Shown here one piece after another: positions 17,946 to 27,617 of a DNA stretch of 64,000 bases. The stretch spans positions 2,902,001 through 2,966,000 of the forward strand of contig NC_016584.1 of NCBI RefSeq assembly GCF_000235605.1, given 5' to 3'. Below the pieces are notes generated by a model. It did not search any database, was not told where the DNA came from, and worked only from the letters and a program-made list of their open reading frames with translations. The position numbers and the translations under genes were made by a program. Origin of the DNA: Desulfosporosinus orientis DSM 765 (GTDB taxonomy: Bacteria; Bacillota; Desulfitobacteriia; Desulfitobacteriales; Desulfitobacteriaceae). Position 1 is the first letter of the stretch. Each line of letters opens with the position of its first letter.

Positions 17946-18145
17946 ATTAAACTCCTTCTGTTATGAATATAAACTAGTTTTTCACATTAATAATGGACGT
18001 ATACAATTTATAATTGATTATAGTAGGCAAGGAAGAAAATGTGAAAAAAATATCGTATAAGATAGAAGATTGTAGTACTATGCTATATAATAGATGGAAT
18101 AAGAATGCTAGCTAAAATGGATTATTACAAAAGGAGTTTAGTACC

Positions 18146-20287
18146 ATGCGTATATTATTTGAACTTTTATATAATCTTAGCATTCTAGTGTCCATAAGCA
18201 TTATTTCAGGTTATATTTCCTACCGAAGGGAAAAAAATCAAATCAGCGACTGCTTGCAAGGGGTACTTTTCGGAAGTGCCTGTATTATTGGAATGCTTCA
18301 TCCTTTAGTAGTTGCACCTGGACTGATTTTTGATGGCCGTTCCATCATGATTAGTATAGTTGGATTTTTCTTTGGCCCTATAGCAGGGATTATTGCCGGA
18401 TCAATGGCTCTGATTCTTCGCATTTATCAAGGCGGAGATGGTGTGATTATGGGTGTTTTAGTGATTTTGACATCCGCCTTGTGGGGAAATCACTTTTTTC
18501 AATGGAATCTAAGTCATCAAAGCAATTCCTATAAGGAGACCATCAAACAACTTTTTTCCATGGGTGTTTTTGTTCATATCACCATGGTTTTATTGATGTT
18601 TACTCTTCCAGCAGATAAAAGCTTAAGTACCATGAAATCAATGGGTCTGCCTGTTTTGCTTGCCTATCCTCTGGCGACAGTATTTATTGGCAGGATCATT
18701 ACAGAATCTAATGAACGTACACGTATGGCAGAGGCTTTGAGAAAGAGCCAAAAGCAACTGATTAGTATTAATCACGAACTGGAAGCCTCCATGGAAGATG
18801 TAGTTGCTGCTCAAGAAGAATTGCGAAGTCAATTTGATGAGCTGCAAAAAAGCAATGAATTGTTAAAGGCTAGTGAATATACTTTTAGAAAGCTCTTTGA
18901 CGATTCCTCAGATGCAGTTTTTATAATTCAAGAAGAAACGATAACGGATTGTAATCAAGCAGCTGCTGAATTGTTGGGTTATGATTCGAAAAATAATATG
19001 ATAGGCAAACATATACTAGAAATATCACCGGATTATCAGGCTAATGGCAACAAATCTGAAGAATGTCTGACAGAAATCCTTGCCTCAACGAATAAGCATG
19101 GGAAATCTAAGTTTGAATGGTGGCATCAAAAAAAGGATGGTACCTTGTTTCTTGTTGAGGTGATGCTGACTTCAATCTTACTTCATGGGGAAAGAGTCCT
19201 TCATGGGGTGTTAAGAGATATAAGTGAGCGAAATGCTATGGAACAGCAATTAGAGTATTTAAGCTATCATGATCAATTAACAGGGCTTTATAACCGGCGC
19301 TTTTTTGAAGAAGAGTTAAAACGACTGGATACAAAGAGAAATCTGCCTTTATCGATAATCATGGCCGATGTCAACGGACTAAAACTGATTAATGATTCCT
19401 TTGGTCATGCTGTAGGAGACGAGCTCCTAATCAAAGTGGCTGATGTGATAAGAAAAGGATGCCGGGCTGATGAAATCATCGCCAGGGTTGGAGGAGACGA
19501 ATTTGTCATTCTTTTGCCTAAAACTGATGGGAATGAAACGGAGCAAATTATTCGACGAGTGAAAGATTATGCCCGGTTGGAAAAGGTAAATGCTGTGGAT
19601 GTCTCTGTGTCTTTTGGCTGGGATACAAAACATAATGAGGCAGAGAAGGTTCAGGAAATTTTAAAAAAGGCTGAAGACCATATGTATAAAAGGAAGCTCT
19701 ATGAAAGTCCAAGCATGAGAGGCAAAACCGTTACTGCCATTATTGATGCCCTGTATAAAAAAAATTCGAGAGAAGAAAGGCATTCCTATAAGGTATCATT
19801 ATTATGCAAATCCATGGGTCAAGCTCTGGGAATGATGGAAGGGGAAATTGAGGAACTTAGAACGGCTGGATTGCTTCATGATATTGGCAAGATAGCTATT
19901 GAAGATAGAATCCTTAATAAAAAAGAAATTCTTACTAATTCAGAATGGAAAGAAATTAAGCGCCATTCGGAAATAGGTTATCGAATTCTAAGCACAGTCA
20001 ATGATTTGTCGGAAATCGCAGAGTACGTGTTATACCATCATGAAAAATGGGATGGAAGCGGATATCCTAAAGCATTAAAAGGATATGAAATACCCATTCA
20101 ATCAAGGATAATAGCTATTGCGGATAGTTATGATGCAATGACCGGTGAGAGGAGCTATCAGCGTCCTTTATCGGAAGAAAAGGCAATTAAAGAGCTGAAA
20201 AAAAATGCAGGTTCCCAGTTTGACCCGGAATTGGTTGAGGTGTTTATTAATATAATCTGGGAGTCACATGATTCCGATAAAGATTAG
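18146..20287 (+). CDS. Membrane 5TM-LYT / PAS / GGDEF / HD-GYP signalling protein
   Basis: The 713-residue protein has both cyclic-di-GMP synthesis and breakdown modules. The N-terminal 175 residues form a LytS-type five-helix sensor (FDGRSIMISIVGFFFGP). A short coiled-coil and a PAS domain (about 240-365) follow. The GGDEF domain has an intact GGDEF near residue 449. Its inhibitory I-site is altered: RADE where RxxD is expected. The HD-GYP domain has HDIGK near 578 and HHEKWDGSGYP near 630-640. Both active sites look intact, so it may be bifunctional or have one regulatory domain. AAAGGAG precedes the ATG. It stands alone. Confidence 0.92.
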   Translation: MRILFELLYNLSILVSISIISGYISYRREKNQISDCLQGVLFGSACIIGMLHPLVVAPGLIFDGRSIMISIVGFFFGPIAGIIAGSMALILRIYQGGDGVIMGVLVILTSALWGNHFFQWNLSHQSNSYKETIKQLFSMGVFVHITMVLLMFTLPADKSLSTMKSMGLPVLLAYPLATVFIGRIITESNERTRMAEALRKSQKQLISINHELEASMEDVVAAQEELRSQFDELQKSNELLKASEYTFRKLFDDSSDAVFIIQEETITDCNQAAAELLGYDSKNNMIGKHILEISPDYQANGNKSEECLTEILASTNKHGKSKFEWWHQKKDGTLFLVEVMLTSILLHGERVLHGVLRDISERNAMEQQLEYLSYHDQLTGLYNRRFFEEELKRLDTKRNLPLSIIMADVNGLKLINDSFGHAVGDELLIKVADVIRKGCRADEIIARVGGDEFVILLPKTDGNETEQIIRRVKDYARLEKVNAVDVSVSFGWDTKHNEAEKVQEILKKAEDHMYKRKLYESPSMRGKTVTAIIDALYKKNSREERHSYKVSLLCKSMGQALGMMEGEIEELRTAGLLHDIGKIAIEDRILNKKEILTNSEWKEIKRHSEIGYRILSTVNDLSEIAEYVLYHHEKWDGSGYPKALKGYEIPIQSRIIAIADSYDAMTGERSYQRPLSEEKAIKELKKNAGSQFDPELVEVFINIIWESHDSDKD

Positions 20288-20314
20288 TATTAAATGATAG
20301 TAATACTAAATTTT

Positions 20315-20355
20315 TAGCTTATCTATGTCCATATTTTGAATAGATAAGCTATAAT
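20315..20355. promoter_or_regulatory. 12-bp inverted repeat overlapping a -10-like box ahead of the Bcr-type transporter
   Basis: TAGCTTATCTAT (20315-20326) is inverted perfectly at 20340-20351. The right arm runs into TATAAT (20350-20355). No T-run follows on either strand, so an operator is more likely than a terminator. A matching -35 is not clear. Confidence 0.4.
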
Positions 20356-20406
20356 AAAGATAGTTAAGCAGATATTAAAAATCTTAAAAGGAGATAAACT
20401 GTTTCA

Positions 20407-21630
20407 ATGAATATACGTCAAAGCACATTAACTAGCACGAAACCTACCAATACTCGTTCACGCCGATTATTAACTGGTATCATTTTAGGTTCACTGTCTG
20501 CCTTCGGTCCATTGTCCATTGATATGTATTTACCGGCTCTGCCAATTTTAACGAGTGATTTACATACCAGCCCATCTCTTGCCCAGTTCAGTTTAACAGC
20601 CTGTTTGCTGGGGCTCGCCTTTGGACAATTGGTATCCGGATCCCAAAGCGATGTTCGCGGAAGACGTATTCCTCTGCTCATCGGATTAGCTTTTTATACC
20701 TTGTCCTCTTTAGTATGCGCCATGAGTCCATCTATTTGGGGATTAATCGCATTTAGGTTTATTCAGGGAGTTGCGGGTTCGGCCGGTATTGCGATTTCTC
20801 GGGCAGTAGTCAGAGACCTATACTCAGGCTCAGACATGATCAAATTCTTTGCCCTTTTGATGTTGATCAATGGGATCGGCCCGATTATGGCTCCAATCCT
20901 AGGCGGGCAACTGCTGCAGTTTACCTCTTGGCGCGGTGTATTTTTAGTATTGGGTATAGTGGGTATTGTCATGCTTCTTTCAGTCTTTTTTGCTCTGCCG
21001 GAAACATTGCCTGTTCTGCACCGTTCTCAAGGTGGGCTGCGCAACACACTAAACACATTTGGCAAGCTCATTTGTGATCGGGTCTTTATGGGTTATGCCA
21101 TACCCCAAGGACTTGTCATGGCAGCGATGTTTGCCTATATTTCGGGTTCACCCTTTGTTATCCAGAACATCTTTGGTGCTTCTCCCCAGATGTACAGTGT
21201 TCTTTTTGCGATTAATGGGATCGGCATTATTTTAGCCGGCCAAGTCACAAGCAGACTGGCAAGCCGAATCGCCGGAACTAAGCTGTTTTTGGGTGGCTTA
21301 AGTATGGCCGCAGTTGGTGGAATTAGTTTGTTGGCGGTGATTCTTGTTGGAAGTGGGCTAAAAGCAATTTTGCTTTCTCTCTTTGTGGTAGTAAGCAGCG
21401 TTGGGATTGTTTCAACAGCGGGGTCCTCTTTGGCTATGGAAAATTATGGACATTCGGCGGGCAGCGCTTCAGCCTTGTTAGGGTTATTTTCCTTTGTTAT
21501 AGGTGCCTTAGTAGCCCCATTAGTAGGTCTTGGTGGGGAATATACAGCGGTGCCCATGGGTATTGTCATTGCTGTTGCTGAAATAGGCGCAATGTCATGT
21601 TATCTTATATTAAGGCCCAGATTATCCTGA
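20407..21630 (+). CDS. Bcr/CflA family MFS multidrug transporter
   Basis: The 407-residue protein has about 12 hydrophobic segments. Its N-terminal SAFGPLSIDMYLPALP is the hallmark of the Bcr/CflA drug-resistance group. LGLAFGQLVSGSQSDVRGRR is the MFS loop 2-3 motif, and RFIQGVAGSAGIAISRAVVRDL is typical of helix 4. It would export drugs or small metabolites by proton antiport. AAGGAG lies about 13 bases ahead of the ATG. A perfect inverted repeat just upstream may be its operator; no regulator gene is adjacent. Confidence 0.9.
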   Translation: MNIRQSTLTSTKPTNTRSRRLLTGIILGSLSAFGPLSIDMYLPALPILTSDLHTSPSLAQFSLTACLLGLAFGQLVSGSQSDVRGRRIPLLIGLAFYTLSSLVCAMSPSIWGLIAFRFIQGVAGSAGIAISRAVVRDLYSGSDMIKFFALLMLINGIGPIMAPILGGQLLQFTSWRGVFLVLGIVGIVMLLSVFFALPETLPVLHRSQGGLRNTLNTFGKLICDRVFMGYAIPQGLVMAAMFAYISGSPFVIQNIFGASPQMYSVLFAINGIGIILAGQVTSRLASRIAGTKLFLGGLSMAAVGGISLLAVILVGSGLKAILLSLFVVVSSVGIVSTAGSSLAMENYGHSAGSASALLGLFSFVIGALVAPLVGLGGEYTAVPMGIVIAVAEIGAMSCYLILRPRLS

Positions 21631-21727
21631 ATAAGACGACTGATAAATAGACTATCAGGAAATTATGATGTAAAATAACTAAGTATATTATTTCTCAAAT
21701 AAGTTAAACTACTGGGAGGCCAATCAA

Positions 21728-22045
21728 GTGAAAGACAATCCAAATAAAGTCTGGGTCGTTGTAAACCCCATTCGTGCCAGAAATCCTGAATATAATCAAT
21801 ACAATTCTTTAGCAGAAGCTCTTTCTGATTTTGACGACTGGACTCTTGAAACAAACAGCATAGCAAGTTGTGAAGTCCTCTATCGGGGAGTTAGTCTGAT
21901 GCACTCCCTAAAAGGAAAAGTAAGAGGTGCAGCCTGTGAACAGTATCACCAAAACTGTACGATCAGAAATAAATTACCGAATTCAAAAGAAATTGTTATC
22001 TGTGAAGAATGTGTTAAGAAAATGATTGACGATTATGTCTTATAA
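21728..22045 (+). CDS. Small cysteine-containing protein, unknown
   Basis: The 105-residue protein starts at a GTG behind GGGAGG. No hydrophobic helix is present, so it is cytosolic. Four C-terminal cysteines occur as C-x6-C (AACEQYHQNC) and C-x2-C (VICEECVKK), which could bind a metal. The N-terminal part reads VWVVVNPIRARNPEYNQYNSLAEAL. I do not recognise a family. A perfect hairpin terminator follows, so it is its own transcription unit. Confidence 0.55.
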   Translation: MKDNPNKVWVVVNPIRARNPEYNQYNSLAEALSDFDDWTLETNSIASCEVLYRGVSLMHSLKGKVRGAACEQYHQNCTIRNKLPNSKEIVICEECVKKMIDDYVL

Positions 22046-22057
22046 CAAATCATTAAT

Positions 22058-22092
22058 AAAGAACACCGAAGCTGCTTATATCGGTGTTCTTT
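22058..22092. terminator. Terminator after the 105-residue gene
   Basis: AAAGAACACCGA (22058-22069) pairs perfectly with TCGGTGTTCTTT (22081-22092). Confidence 0.75.
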
Positions 22093-22141
22093 AAACTTAT
22101 TTTATGGTTCGCGTTAGTGAACATATTAGAGAGGTAATCTT

Positions 22142-23491
22142 ATGGTCTTAGGTAAAAGTTTGGAACGATGGCGGCGGGAATTTCCATTGCTTGAGGAATT
22201 AATCGCTACAGAAGAGGTTTTCTGGCTAAATCCCTTATATAGGCGTTTTAATGATGCTATTACAGAAATTCCTTTGAGTTTAAAGGATGTAGAGGATGCC
22301 GAAGAACGTTTGGATAAATTTGCGCCCTATATAGCCAAGGTATTCCCTGAAACAAAGGAATCAAAAGGAATTATCGAGTCGCCTATCGTAAGTGTTTCTA
22401 ATCTAAAAAAGCAAATGGAAGACATGTTGAATCAGCCTTTGATTTGTAAGGATTTATTGCTGAAGTGTGACAGCCATCTTCCGATTTCCGGGTCCATCAA
22501 AGCAAGAGGCGGAATCTATGAAGTGCTAAAACATGCAGAGGATTTAGCCTTAAAAGCAGGACTCCTTGCCGGGGATGAGGATTATTCAATTTTTGCTGAG
22601 GATAATTTTAGAGATTTCTTTTCGGGTTACTCCATAGCTGTCGGTTCAACAGGAAATTTAGGCTTAAGTATAGGGATCATGAGTGCTAAACTGGGGTTTA
22701 AGGTTACAGTGCATATGTCCGCTGATGCAAAGACCTGGAAAAAAGATCTGCTTAGAAGTAAAGGAGTTAGGGTGATAGAATATCCCTCCGATTACAGCAA
22801 AGCTGTTGAAGAAGGACGTAAACAAGCAGCCAAGGACCCTAAGGGTTATTTTGTCGATGATGAAAATTCCGTCAATCTATTCTTAGGTTATGCTGTTGCA
22901 GCACTGAGATTAAAAGATCAGCTTAAGGATCTTAATATTAGTGTGGATGAAAACCATCCCTTATTTGTATATTTGCCCTGCGGAGTTGGAGGCGGACCCG
23001 GCGGAGTTGCTTTCGGACTGAAACTAATTTTTAAAGATCATGTGCATTGCTTCTTTGCCGAACCGACACATTCGCCCTGCATGTTGTTAGGATGTATGAC
23101 TGGAGAGCACGACCAAGTGTGTGTCCAGGACTTTGGCATTGATAATATAACGGAGGCTGATGGCTTAGCAGTTGGCAGAGCTTCAGGATTTGTAGGGAAA
23201 ATGATGGCAAACCTGTTAAGCGGCATCTATACGGTTCAAGATAAGACACTTTTTAAAATGCTTAAAGCCATGGCGGATACGGAAGGAATATTTATCGAGC
23301 CCTCAGCTTTGGCAGGGGTTCCAGGTGTGTATAATCTTTTAAGTTCAAAGGTAGGAGAGCAATATTTAATGGCTCAAGGTTTAAGGGATCAAATCCAAAA
23401 TTCGTCCCATATTATCTGGGCAACCGGAGGCAACATGGTGCCGGAATCGGAAATGAAAAGCTACTATCAAAAAGCAGAATACTATCAGTAG
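22142..23491 (+). CDS. dsdA: D-serine ammonia-lyase
   Basis: The 449-residue protein is a PLP-dependent D-serine dehydratase giving pyruvate and ammonia. The PLP lysine lies in [11 protein letters not shown] near residue 120 and the glycine-rich phosphate loop is [14 protein letters not shown]-like (GSTGNLGLS near 180). [14 protein letters not shown] and SALAGVPG in the second half also fit. Length is usual for DsdA. A transcription factor such as DsdC is absent. The alanine/glycine symporter 2 kb downstream could in principle supply related amino acids, but there is no operon link. Confidence 0.93.
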   Translation: MVLGKSLERWRREFPLLEELIATEEVFWLNPLYRRFNDAITEIPLSLKDVEDAEERLDKFAPYIAKVFPETKESKGIIESPIVSVSNLKKQMEDMLNQPLICKDLLLKCDSHLPISGSIKARGGIYEVLKHAEDLALKAGLLAGDEDYSIFAEDNFRDFFSGYSIAVGSTGNLGLSIGIMSAKLGFKVTVHMSADAKTWKKDLLRSKGVRVIEYPSDYSKAVEEGRKQAAKDPKGYFVDDENSVNLFLGYAVAALRLKDQLKDLNISVDENHPLFVYLPCGVGGGPGGVAFGLKLIFKDHVHCFFAEPTHSPCMLLGCMTGEHDQVCVQDFGIDNITEADGLAVGRASGFVGKMMANLLSGIYTVQDKTLFKMLKAMADTEGIFIEPSALAGVPGVYNLLSSKVGEQYLMAQGLRDQIQNSSHIIWATGGNMVPESEMKSYYQKAEYYQ

Positions 23492-23661
23492 TAGTAAATA
23501 AAGAGACTATTTTTAAAAGCAATTTGACGATGTTGTGAATAGGCAGCCAAAGATGTGCGAAACATGGTATTGTCATTGAATATGGATTTTATAAAGATAC
23601 AAACTAATAATTAATCAGAGATTTTCTTTAAAGAGATTTTGATGAATGTTGGAGAGATAAA

Positions 23662-24561
23662 ATGATTGAATTTAAAGAAGTAAATATAGAGGACAAGAAG
23701 TGGATGGATCCTCTTCTTGTCACAGCGGATATGCGCGGATGCCATCAAAACTTCACAAATATCTTTTCGTGGTCGAAAATCTATAACTATCGTGTCGCAC
23801 AAGTTGAAAATTTCCTTGTTGTCAAAGGAATTATGAATGATCTCCATTATTATTTTTATCCTGCCGGCTCAGGTGATATAAAACCAGTATTTAAAGCTCT
23901 ACAAGAAGATGCGTCTTCTTGTGGTCATGAATTTGCTCTGGCAGGAGTATCATTAGACAATATGGCTGAGATGAAGAGAGTGTTTCCGGATCACTTTGAA
24001 TACAAAGAGATGCGAGACAGCTTTGATTATATTTACAGCCTGGATAAGCTTGTTAACTTGTCTGGGAATAAGCTCCATTCTAAACGCAATCATGTCAACC
24101 GGTTTATCAAGTCCAATACGAATTGGAGTTTTGAACAGATATCCTCAGAAAACATTGCTGAGTGTTGGGAAATGAATTTAGAATGGTGTAAAATCCATTC
24201 TGAACCTGGGGATGAAATTGCTAAAGAATGCTGTGCTGTACGTCGTTGTTTTGAGAATTTCCAAGCCCTTGGCTTAGAGGGCGGATTAATTCGTTTAGAG
24301 GGTAAAGTGATTGCCTACACCATGGGAGAAAGGTTAAATTCTGATACTTATGTAATTCATATTGAGAAGGCCTTTGGGGAGGTGCCTGGGGCTTATCAAA
24401 TCATTAACCATGAATTTGCGGTTTTTATTCAAAATAATTACCCTGAACTGATTTATGTCAACCGTGAAGAAGACATGGGATTTGAAGGATTAAGGAAAGC
24501 AAAGGAATCCTACCACCCGGAATTTTTAGAGGAAAAGTATTTAGCAACTTATTTCGATTAA
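23662..24561 (+). CDS. DUF2156 (phosphatidylglycerol lysyltransferase C-terminal-like) protein
   Basis: The 299-residue soluble protein matches the DUF2156 pattern. It has an N-terminal NFTNIFSWSKIYNY and then a GNAT-like fold: SLDKLVNLSGNKLHSKRNHVNRF, and C-terminal HIEKAFGEVPGAYQIINHEFA and YVNREEDMGFEGLRKAK. This domain is the acyl/aminoacyl-transfer half of MprF-like enzymes but here has no membrane domain. The substrate is unknown. GGAGAG precedes the ATG. A GNAT gene follows 25 bases later, so the two are probably cotranscribed. Confidence 0.85.
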   Translation: MIEFKEVNIEDKKWMDPLLVTADMRGCHQNFTNIFSWSKIYNYRVAQVENFLVVKGIMNDLHYYFYPAGSGDIKPVFKALQEDASSCGHEFALAGVSLDNMAEMKRVFPDHFEYKEMRDSFDYIYSLDKLVNLSGNKLHSKRNHVNRFIKSNTNWSFEQISSENIAECWEMNLEWCKIHSEPGDEIAKECCAVRRCFENFQALGLEGGLIRLEGKVIAYTMGERLNSDTYVIHIEKAFGEVPGAYQIINHEFAVFIQNNYPELIYVNREEDMGFEGLRKAKESYHPEFLEEKYLATYFD

Positions 24562-24586
24562 TAGAGAGATTTAGGTGATATGATCC

Positions 24587-25474
24587 ATGTATAAGATCCG
24601 GCTGTCACAAAGAGGCGATATCCTTCGTCAAAAGGAGATATGGAAGCTTTGTTTTGGCGATTCTGATGATTTTATTGATTTCTACTATGCCCAGCGATAC
24701 AAAGAAGAAGAGACAGCGGTATTGCTTCACAACAATGAGATTATAACCATGCTGACAATGATACCGGTAAAAACAGTCTTTCCGGACAAACGGATGGTAA
24801 ATACGGCCATGCTATACGCTGTCGCAACCCATCCCAGTCACAGGAACAAGGGCTTTGCCGGTCAATTATTAAATTTTAGCAACCAATATCTTAAGGATCG
24901 TAAGATCGAATTATCCGTGCTGGTCCCTGCCAATCGCAAGCTATTTGATTATTACCCAAAACAAGGTTATGAGGAGGGATTCTACATTCAGGAGACTATT
25001 CTCAACCGAGAGAGTATTGATCGCATGTCCGTCCCCAAACCTTATCACTGTGAGATTTCAGCGATCTCCTCCAAAGAGTATAATCAACGCAGAACAGAAC
25101 GATTGTACGGTCGATTCTATATTTCCTATGCTGATGAGGATGTTGACTACCAGAAGAAACTGTCGCAATCCTCAGGAACAGACATTTATGGCATTAATAT
25201 TGAAAATATTGAAGGCTGTTTTGCAGCGGAAAGAATAAGCTCAGAAAAGCTATTCATTAAGGAAATCTTAATCCCTGAGAATTTATTGAACCTGGCCATT
25301 AAGCAGATTGCCAAGCTGTTGCCCGCAGAGGAGTATGTTTTACGTACACCGCCTTATTTGGGTAACTATTTAGGAGGTTCTATCCGGGCATTTGGAATGT
25401 ACAGGGTTCTCAGCAAAAGTGATTTAAGAATAACCTCAAAAGATCTGGGATACTTAGGATTTGCCTTTGATTAG
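24587..25474 (+). CDS. GNAT family N-acetyltransferase (Eis-like)
   Basis: The 295-residue protein has an N-terminal GNAT domain: YAVATHPSHRNKGFAGQLLN is the acetyl-CoA pyrophosphate loop. An additional C-terminal domain follows, as in the Eis/sterol-carrier-like group. The family acetylates amines on small molecules or proteins; the target here cannot be told. AGGTGATATG lies ahead of the ATG. It follows the DUF2156 gene by 25 bases. Confidence 0.85.
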   Translation: MYKIRLSQRGDILRQKEIWKLCFGDSDDFIDFYYAQRYKEEETAVLLHNNEIITMLTMIPVKTVFPDKRMVNTAMLYAVATHPSHRNKGFAGQLLNFSNQYLKDRKIELSVLVPANRKLFDYYPKQGYEEGFYIQETILNRESIDRMSVPKPYHCEISAISSKEYNQRRTERLYGRFYISYADEDVDYQKKLSQSSGTDIYGINIENIEGCFAAERISSEKLFIKEILIPENLLNLAIKQIAKLLPAEEYVLRTPPYLGNYLGGSIRAFGMYRVLSKSDLRITSKDLGYLGFAFD

Positions 25475-25777
25475 TATGTGATGTAAAACTGAGGAAAAGG
25501 CTGAATAACTAAGGAAATGCACATTATAAATGGATAATGAAGGATATAGCATATATAGCCCTGTTTACAAATAAGAAAAATTCCCTTAGTATACCAAATA
25601 TACATCTAACAAACTATATGGATGAGGCAATAAGGCAATGACGCCAAACGACATCTTGATGATAACGTTTGGCGTATTTTATTGTTTGGACAGATGCCCT
25701 AATCCTAAAGGAGGTTGATAAAACAAACATAGTAGAACTCTAAATAACAAAAAATATCGTCAGAAGGAGAAAAGACT
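25475..25777. other. Intergenic gap before the AgcS symporter
   Basis: About 300 bases, AT-rich. It holds one clear hairpin (25641-25675). I looked for a glycine riboswitch because the next gene is an AgcS symporter and did not see one. A second AAAGGAGG (25706-25713) has no open frame worth calling behind it. Confidence 0.5.
25641..25681 (+). terminator. Hairpin terminator upstream of AgcS
   Basis: ACGCCAAACG (25641-25650) pairs with CGTTTGGCGT (25666-25675), followed by ATTTTATTG. It may end a transcript coming from the GNAT gene or act as a leader attenuator for the symporter. Confidence 0.6.
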
Positions 25778-27142
25778 ATGAATGAGTTGATTAACAAAAT
25801 TGATTCCTTTGTCTGGGGACCATTTACCATTGTACTATTGGTTGGTACAGGAATTTTAATTACTTTATTAGTTCGTGCTATTCAAGTCCGCAAATTTGTA
25901 TATGCCTGGCAGCTGCTGTCCGGTAAATATGATGATCCCAATGATGAAGGTGAAATCACACACTTTCAGGCGTTAAGTGCAGCGCTTTCTGCAACCATTG
26001 GCACCGGTAATATTGCAGGGGTTGGTACCGCTATCGCCATCGGCGGACCGGGAGCTTTATTTTGGATGTGGGTTACCGCCTTTGTTGGGATGGCGACAAA
26101 ATACGCAGAAGCGTTACTTTCTTTGAGATTTAGAGCAGTTCATGAAGACGGTTCCGTCAGCGGCGGACCTATGTATTATCTGGAAAAAGGCTTAGGTCAG
26201 AAATGGCTGGCCATGCTATTTGCTCTGTTTGCGGCCATTGCTTCTTTCGGGATTGGTAATATGGTTCAAGCTAACTCAGTTGCTGAACCTGCTTTGAAAT
26301 ACTTTCACATTCCTAAGATAGCAACAGGAATTATTTTGGCAGTTTTAGTTTTTGCAGTCATCGTTGGTGGAATTAAACGAATTGGACGAGTTGCCAGTCG
26401 TGTTGTGCCTTTTATGACAATATTTTATGTTTTAGGTTCACTGATCGTTATTATCTTGAACTTCAGCAGTGTTCCCCATGCTTTTTCTGTAATCTTTCAT
26501 GATGCCTTTACAGGAACAGCTGCCACCGGCGGTTTTGCAGGATCCGTTGTCGCGCAGGCTATCCGCTACGGCGTTGCTCGGGGAGTCTTTTCCAATGAAG
26601 CTGGTTTAGGCAGTGCCCCGATTGCTCATGGTGCTGCTAAAACAAAATACCCTGTCCGTGAAGGACTTGTAGCCATGCTTGGACCTTTCATTGATACGAT
26701 TGTCATTTGTACAATGACAGGCTTGGTTATCGTCACAACCGGTGCTTTTGCCAAAGTTGATGAGGCAGGTAAAGCTTTAACCGGAGCTAACCTTACTGCC
26801 AAAGCTTTTAATCTGGGACTGCCCGGACCCGGTGAATACATTGTTGCAATTGGTATTATTTTCTTTGCTCTTTCTACTATTATTAGTTGGTCTTACTACG
26901 GTGATCGTGCTGTGGAATATCTTTTGGGATCAAAATTCATCCTTCCCTATCGCATCCTTTACTGCCTGCTCATCCCAGTGGGAGCAGCAACCACCCTTGA
27001 AATCATCTGGAATATTTCCGACGTATTTAACGCCTTAATGGCTCTGCCTAACTTAATTGGCTTAATCCTTTTGAGTGGTACAGTTATTGCGATGACAAAA
27101 GAGTACTTTGGGAATCCAGAGAATATTAAAGCTAAAGTATAA
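25778..27142 (+). CDS. Alanine/glycine:cation symporter
   Basis: The 454-residue membrane protein belongs to the AgcS family (sodium- or proton-coupled uptake of alanine or glycine). Family signatures are FQALSAALSATIGTGNIAGVGTA (seen as SAALSATIGTGNIAGVG near residue 68), GGPGALFWMWVTAFVGM, and GVFSNEAGLGSAPIAHGAAK near residue 270. About ten hydrophobic segments are visible. AGAAGGAG precedes the ATG. A long hairpin follows the stop. Confidence 0.93.
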   Translation: MNELINKIDSFVWGPFTIVLLVGTGILITLLVRAIQVRKFVYAWQLLSGKYDDPNDEGEITHFQALSAALSATIGTGNIAGVGTAIAIGGPGALFWMWVTAFVGMATKYAEALLSLRFRAVHEDGSVSGGPMYYLEKGLGQKWLAMLFALFAAIASFGIGNMVQANSVAEPALKYFHIPKIATGIILAVLVFAVIVGGIKRIGRVASRVVPFMTIFYVLGSLIVIILNFSSVPHAFSVIFHDAFTGTAATGGFAGSVVAQAIRYGVARGVFSNEAGLGSAPIAHGAAKTKYPVREGLVAMLGPFIDTIVICTMTGLVIVTTGAFAKVDEAGKALTGANLTAKAFNLGLPGPGEYIVAIGIIFFALSTIISWSYYGDRAVEYLLGSKFILPYRILYCLLIPVGAATTLEIIWNISDVFNALMALPNLIGLILLSGTVIAMTKEYFGNPENIKAKV

Positions 27143-27154
27143 ATAAGTTTAATA

Positions 27155-27205
27155 AACAACGCAGAGGACGTCAGGTTAATGAAGTTTGACGTTCTCTGCG
27201 TTGTT
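27155..27205 (+). terminator. Terminator after AgcS
   Basis: A 19-bp stem (27155-27173 with 27187-27205) has one G-T pair. The tail is only weakly T-rich. Confidence 0.65.
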
Positions 27206-27329
27206 ATGTAATGCATATTATTCTGGGTTACGATACTCTTCTGGAGGATTTATATGAATAATGAGGAATCCTAATATAGGCCGCCTTTGAAGACCTAAAT
27301 AGCATTAGAACGGTGGACACATAGCTAAG

Positions 27330-27490
27330 TAAGGAGTGAAAGAGTATGCAGTACTAAAATTCAGCAAAACTGCTATGGAAAGTGTTTCAGAGTGCATTAA
27401 TTGCGGTGAGTGCCTGAATCGCTGTCCCTATGAACTGCCAATTCCAGAAATCCTGCAACGCAATTTGAATTTATACACTGAATCACTTAG
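27330..27490 (+). pseudogene. Remnant of Fe-S aldo/keto reductase (C-terminal fragment)
   Basis: Only the tail of a protein remains in frame: FSKTAMESVSECINCGECLNRCP and then YELPIPEILQRNLNLY. The CxxCxxC(x3)CP ferredoxin-like motif followed by YELPIPE is the C-terminus of 4Fe-4S aldo/keto reductases. About 300 upstream residues are missing. The frame runs into an unrelated reading at about 27480 and stops at 27518. It abuts a second remnant. Confidence 0.6.
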
Positions 27491-27600
27491 AATCAGGGTC
27501 ATTTGCCTTTGTACCTAACGATAAGCTGCATCAATTTTCAAATACAGGCAACGGCAGATTCCGTTTCATTTGCATTGTACCTGAAGAGGGAGATAAATAG
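27487..27600 (+). pseudogene. Remnant of a cupin-domain protein (C-terminal fragment)
   Basis: In the frame of 27487 the reading LESGSFAFVPNDKLHQF continues with SNTGNGRFRFICIVPEEGDK and a stop at 27598-27600. This is the C-terminal half of a small cupin (beta-barrel metal-binding fold). The first histidine-containing motif is missing. It is joined in a different frame to the aldo/keto reductase tail, and a terminator follows. Confidence 0.6.
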
Positions 27601-27617
27601 TACGATTATTAAATGGA

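Noticed and set aside
25475-25777. Possible glycine riboswitch upstream of the AgcS symporter
   Set aside because: The conserved glycine aptamer core was not found; only a simple hairpin is present.
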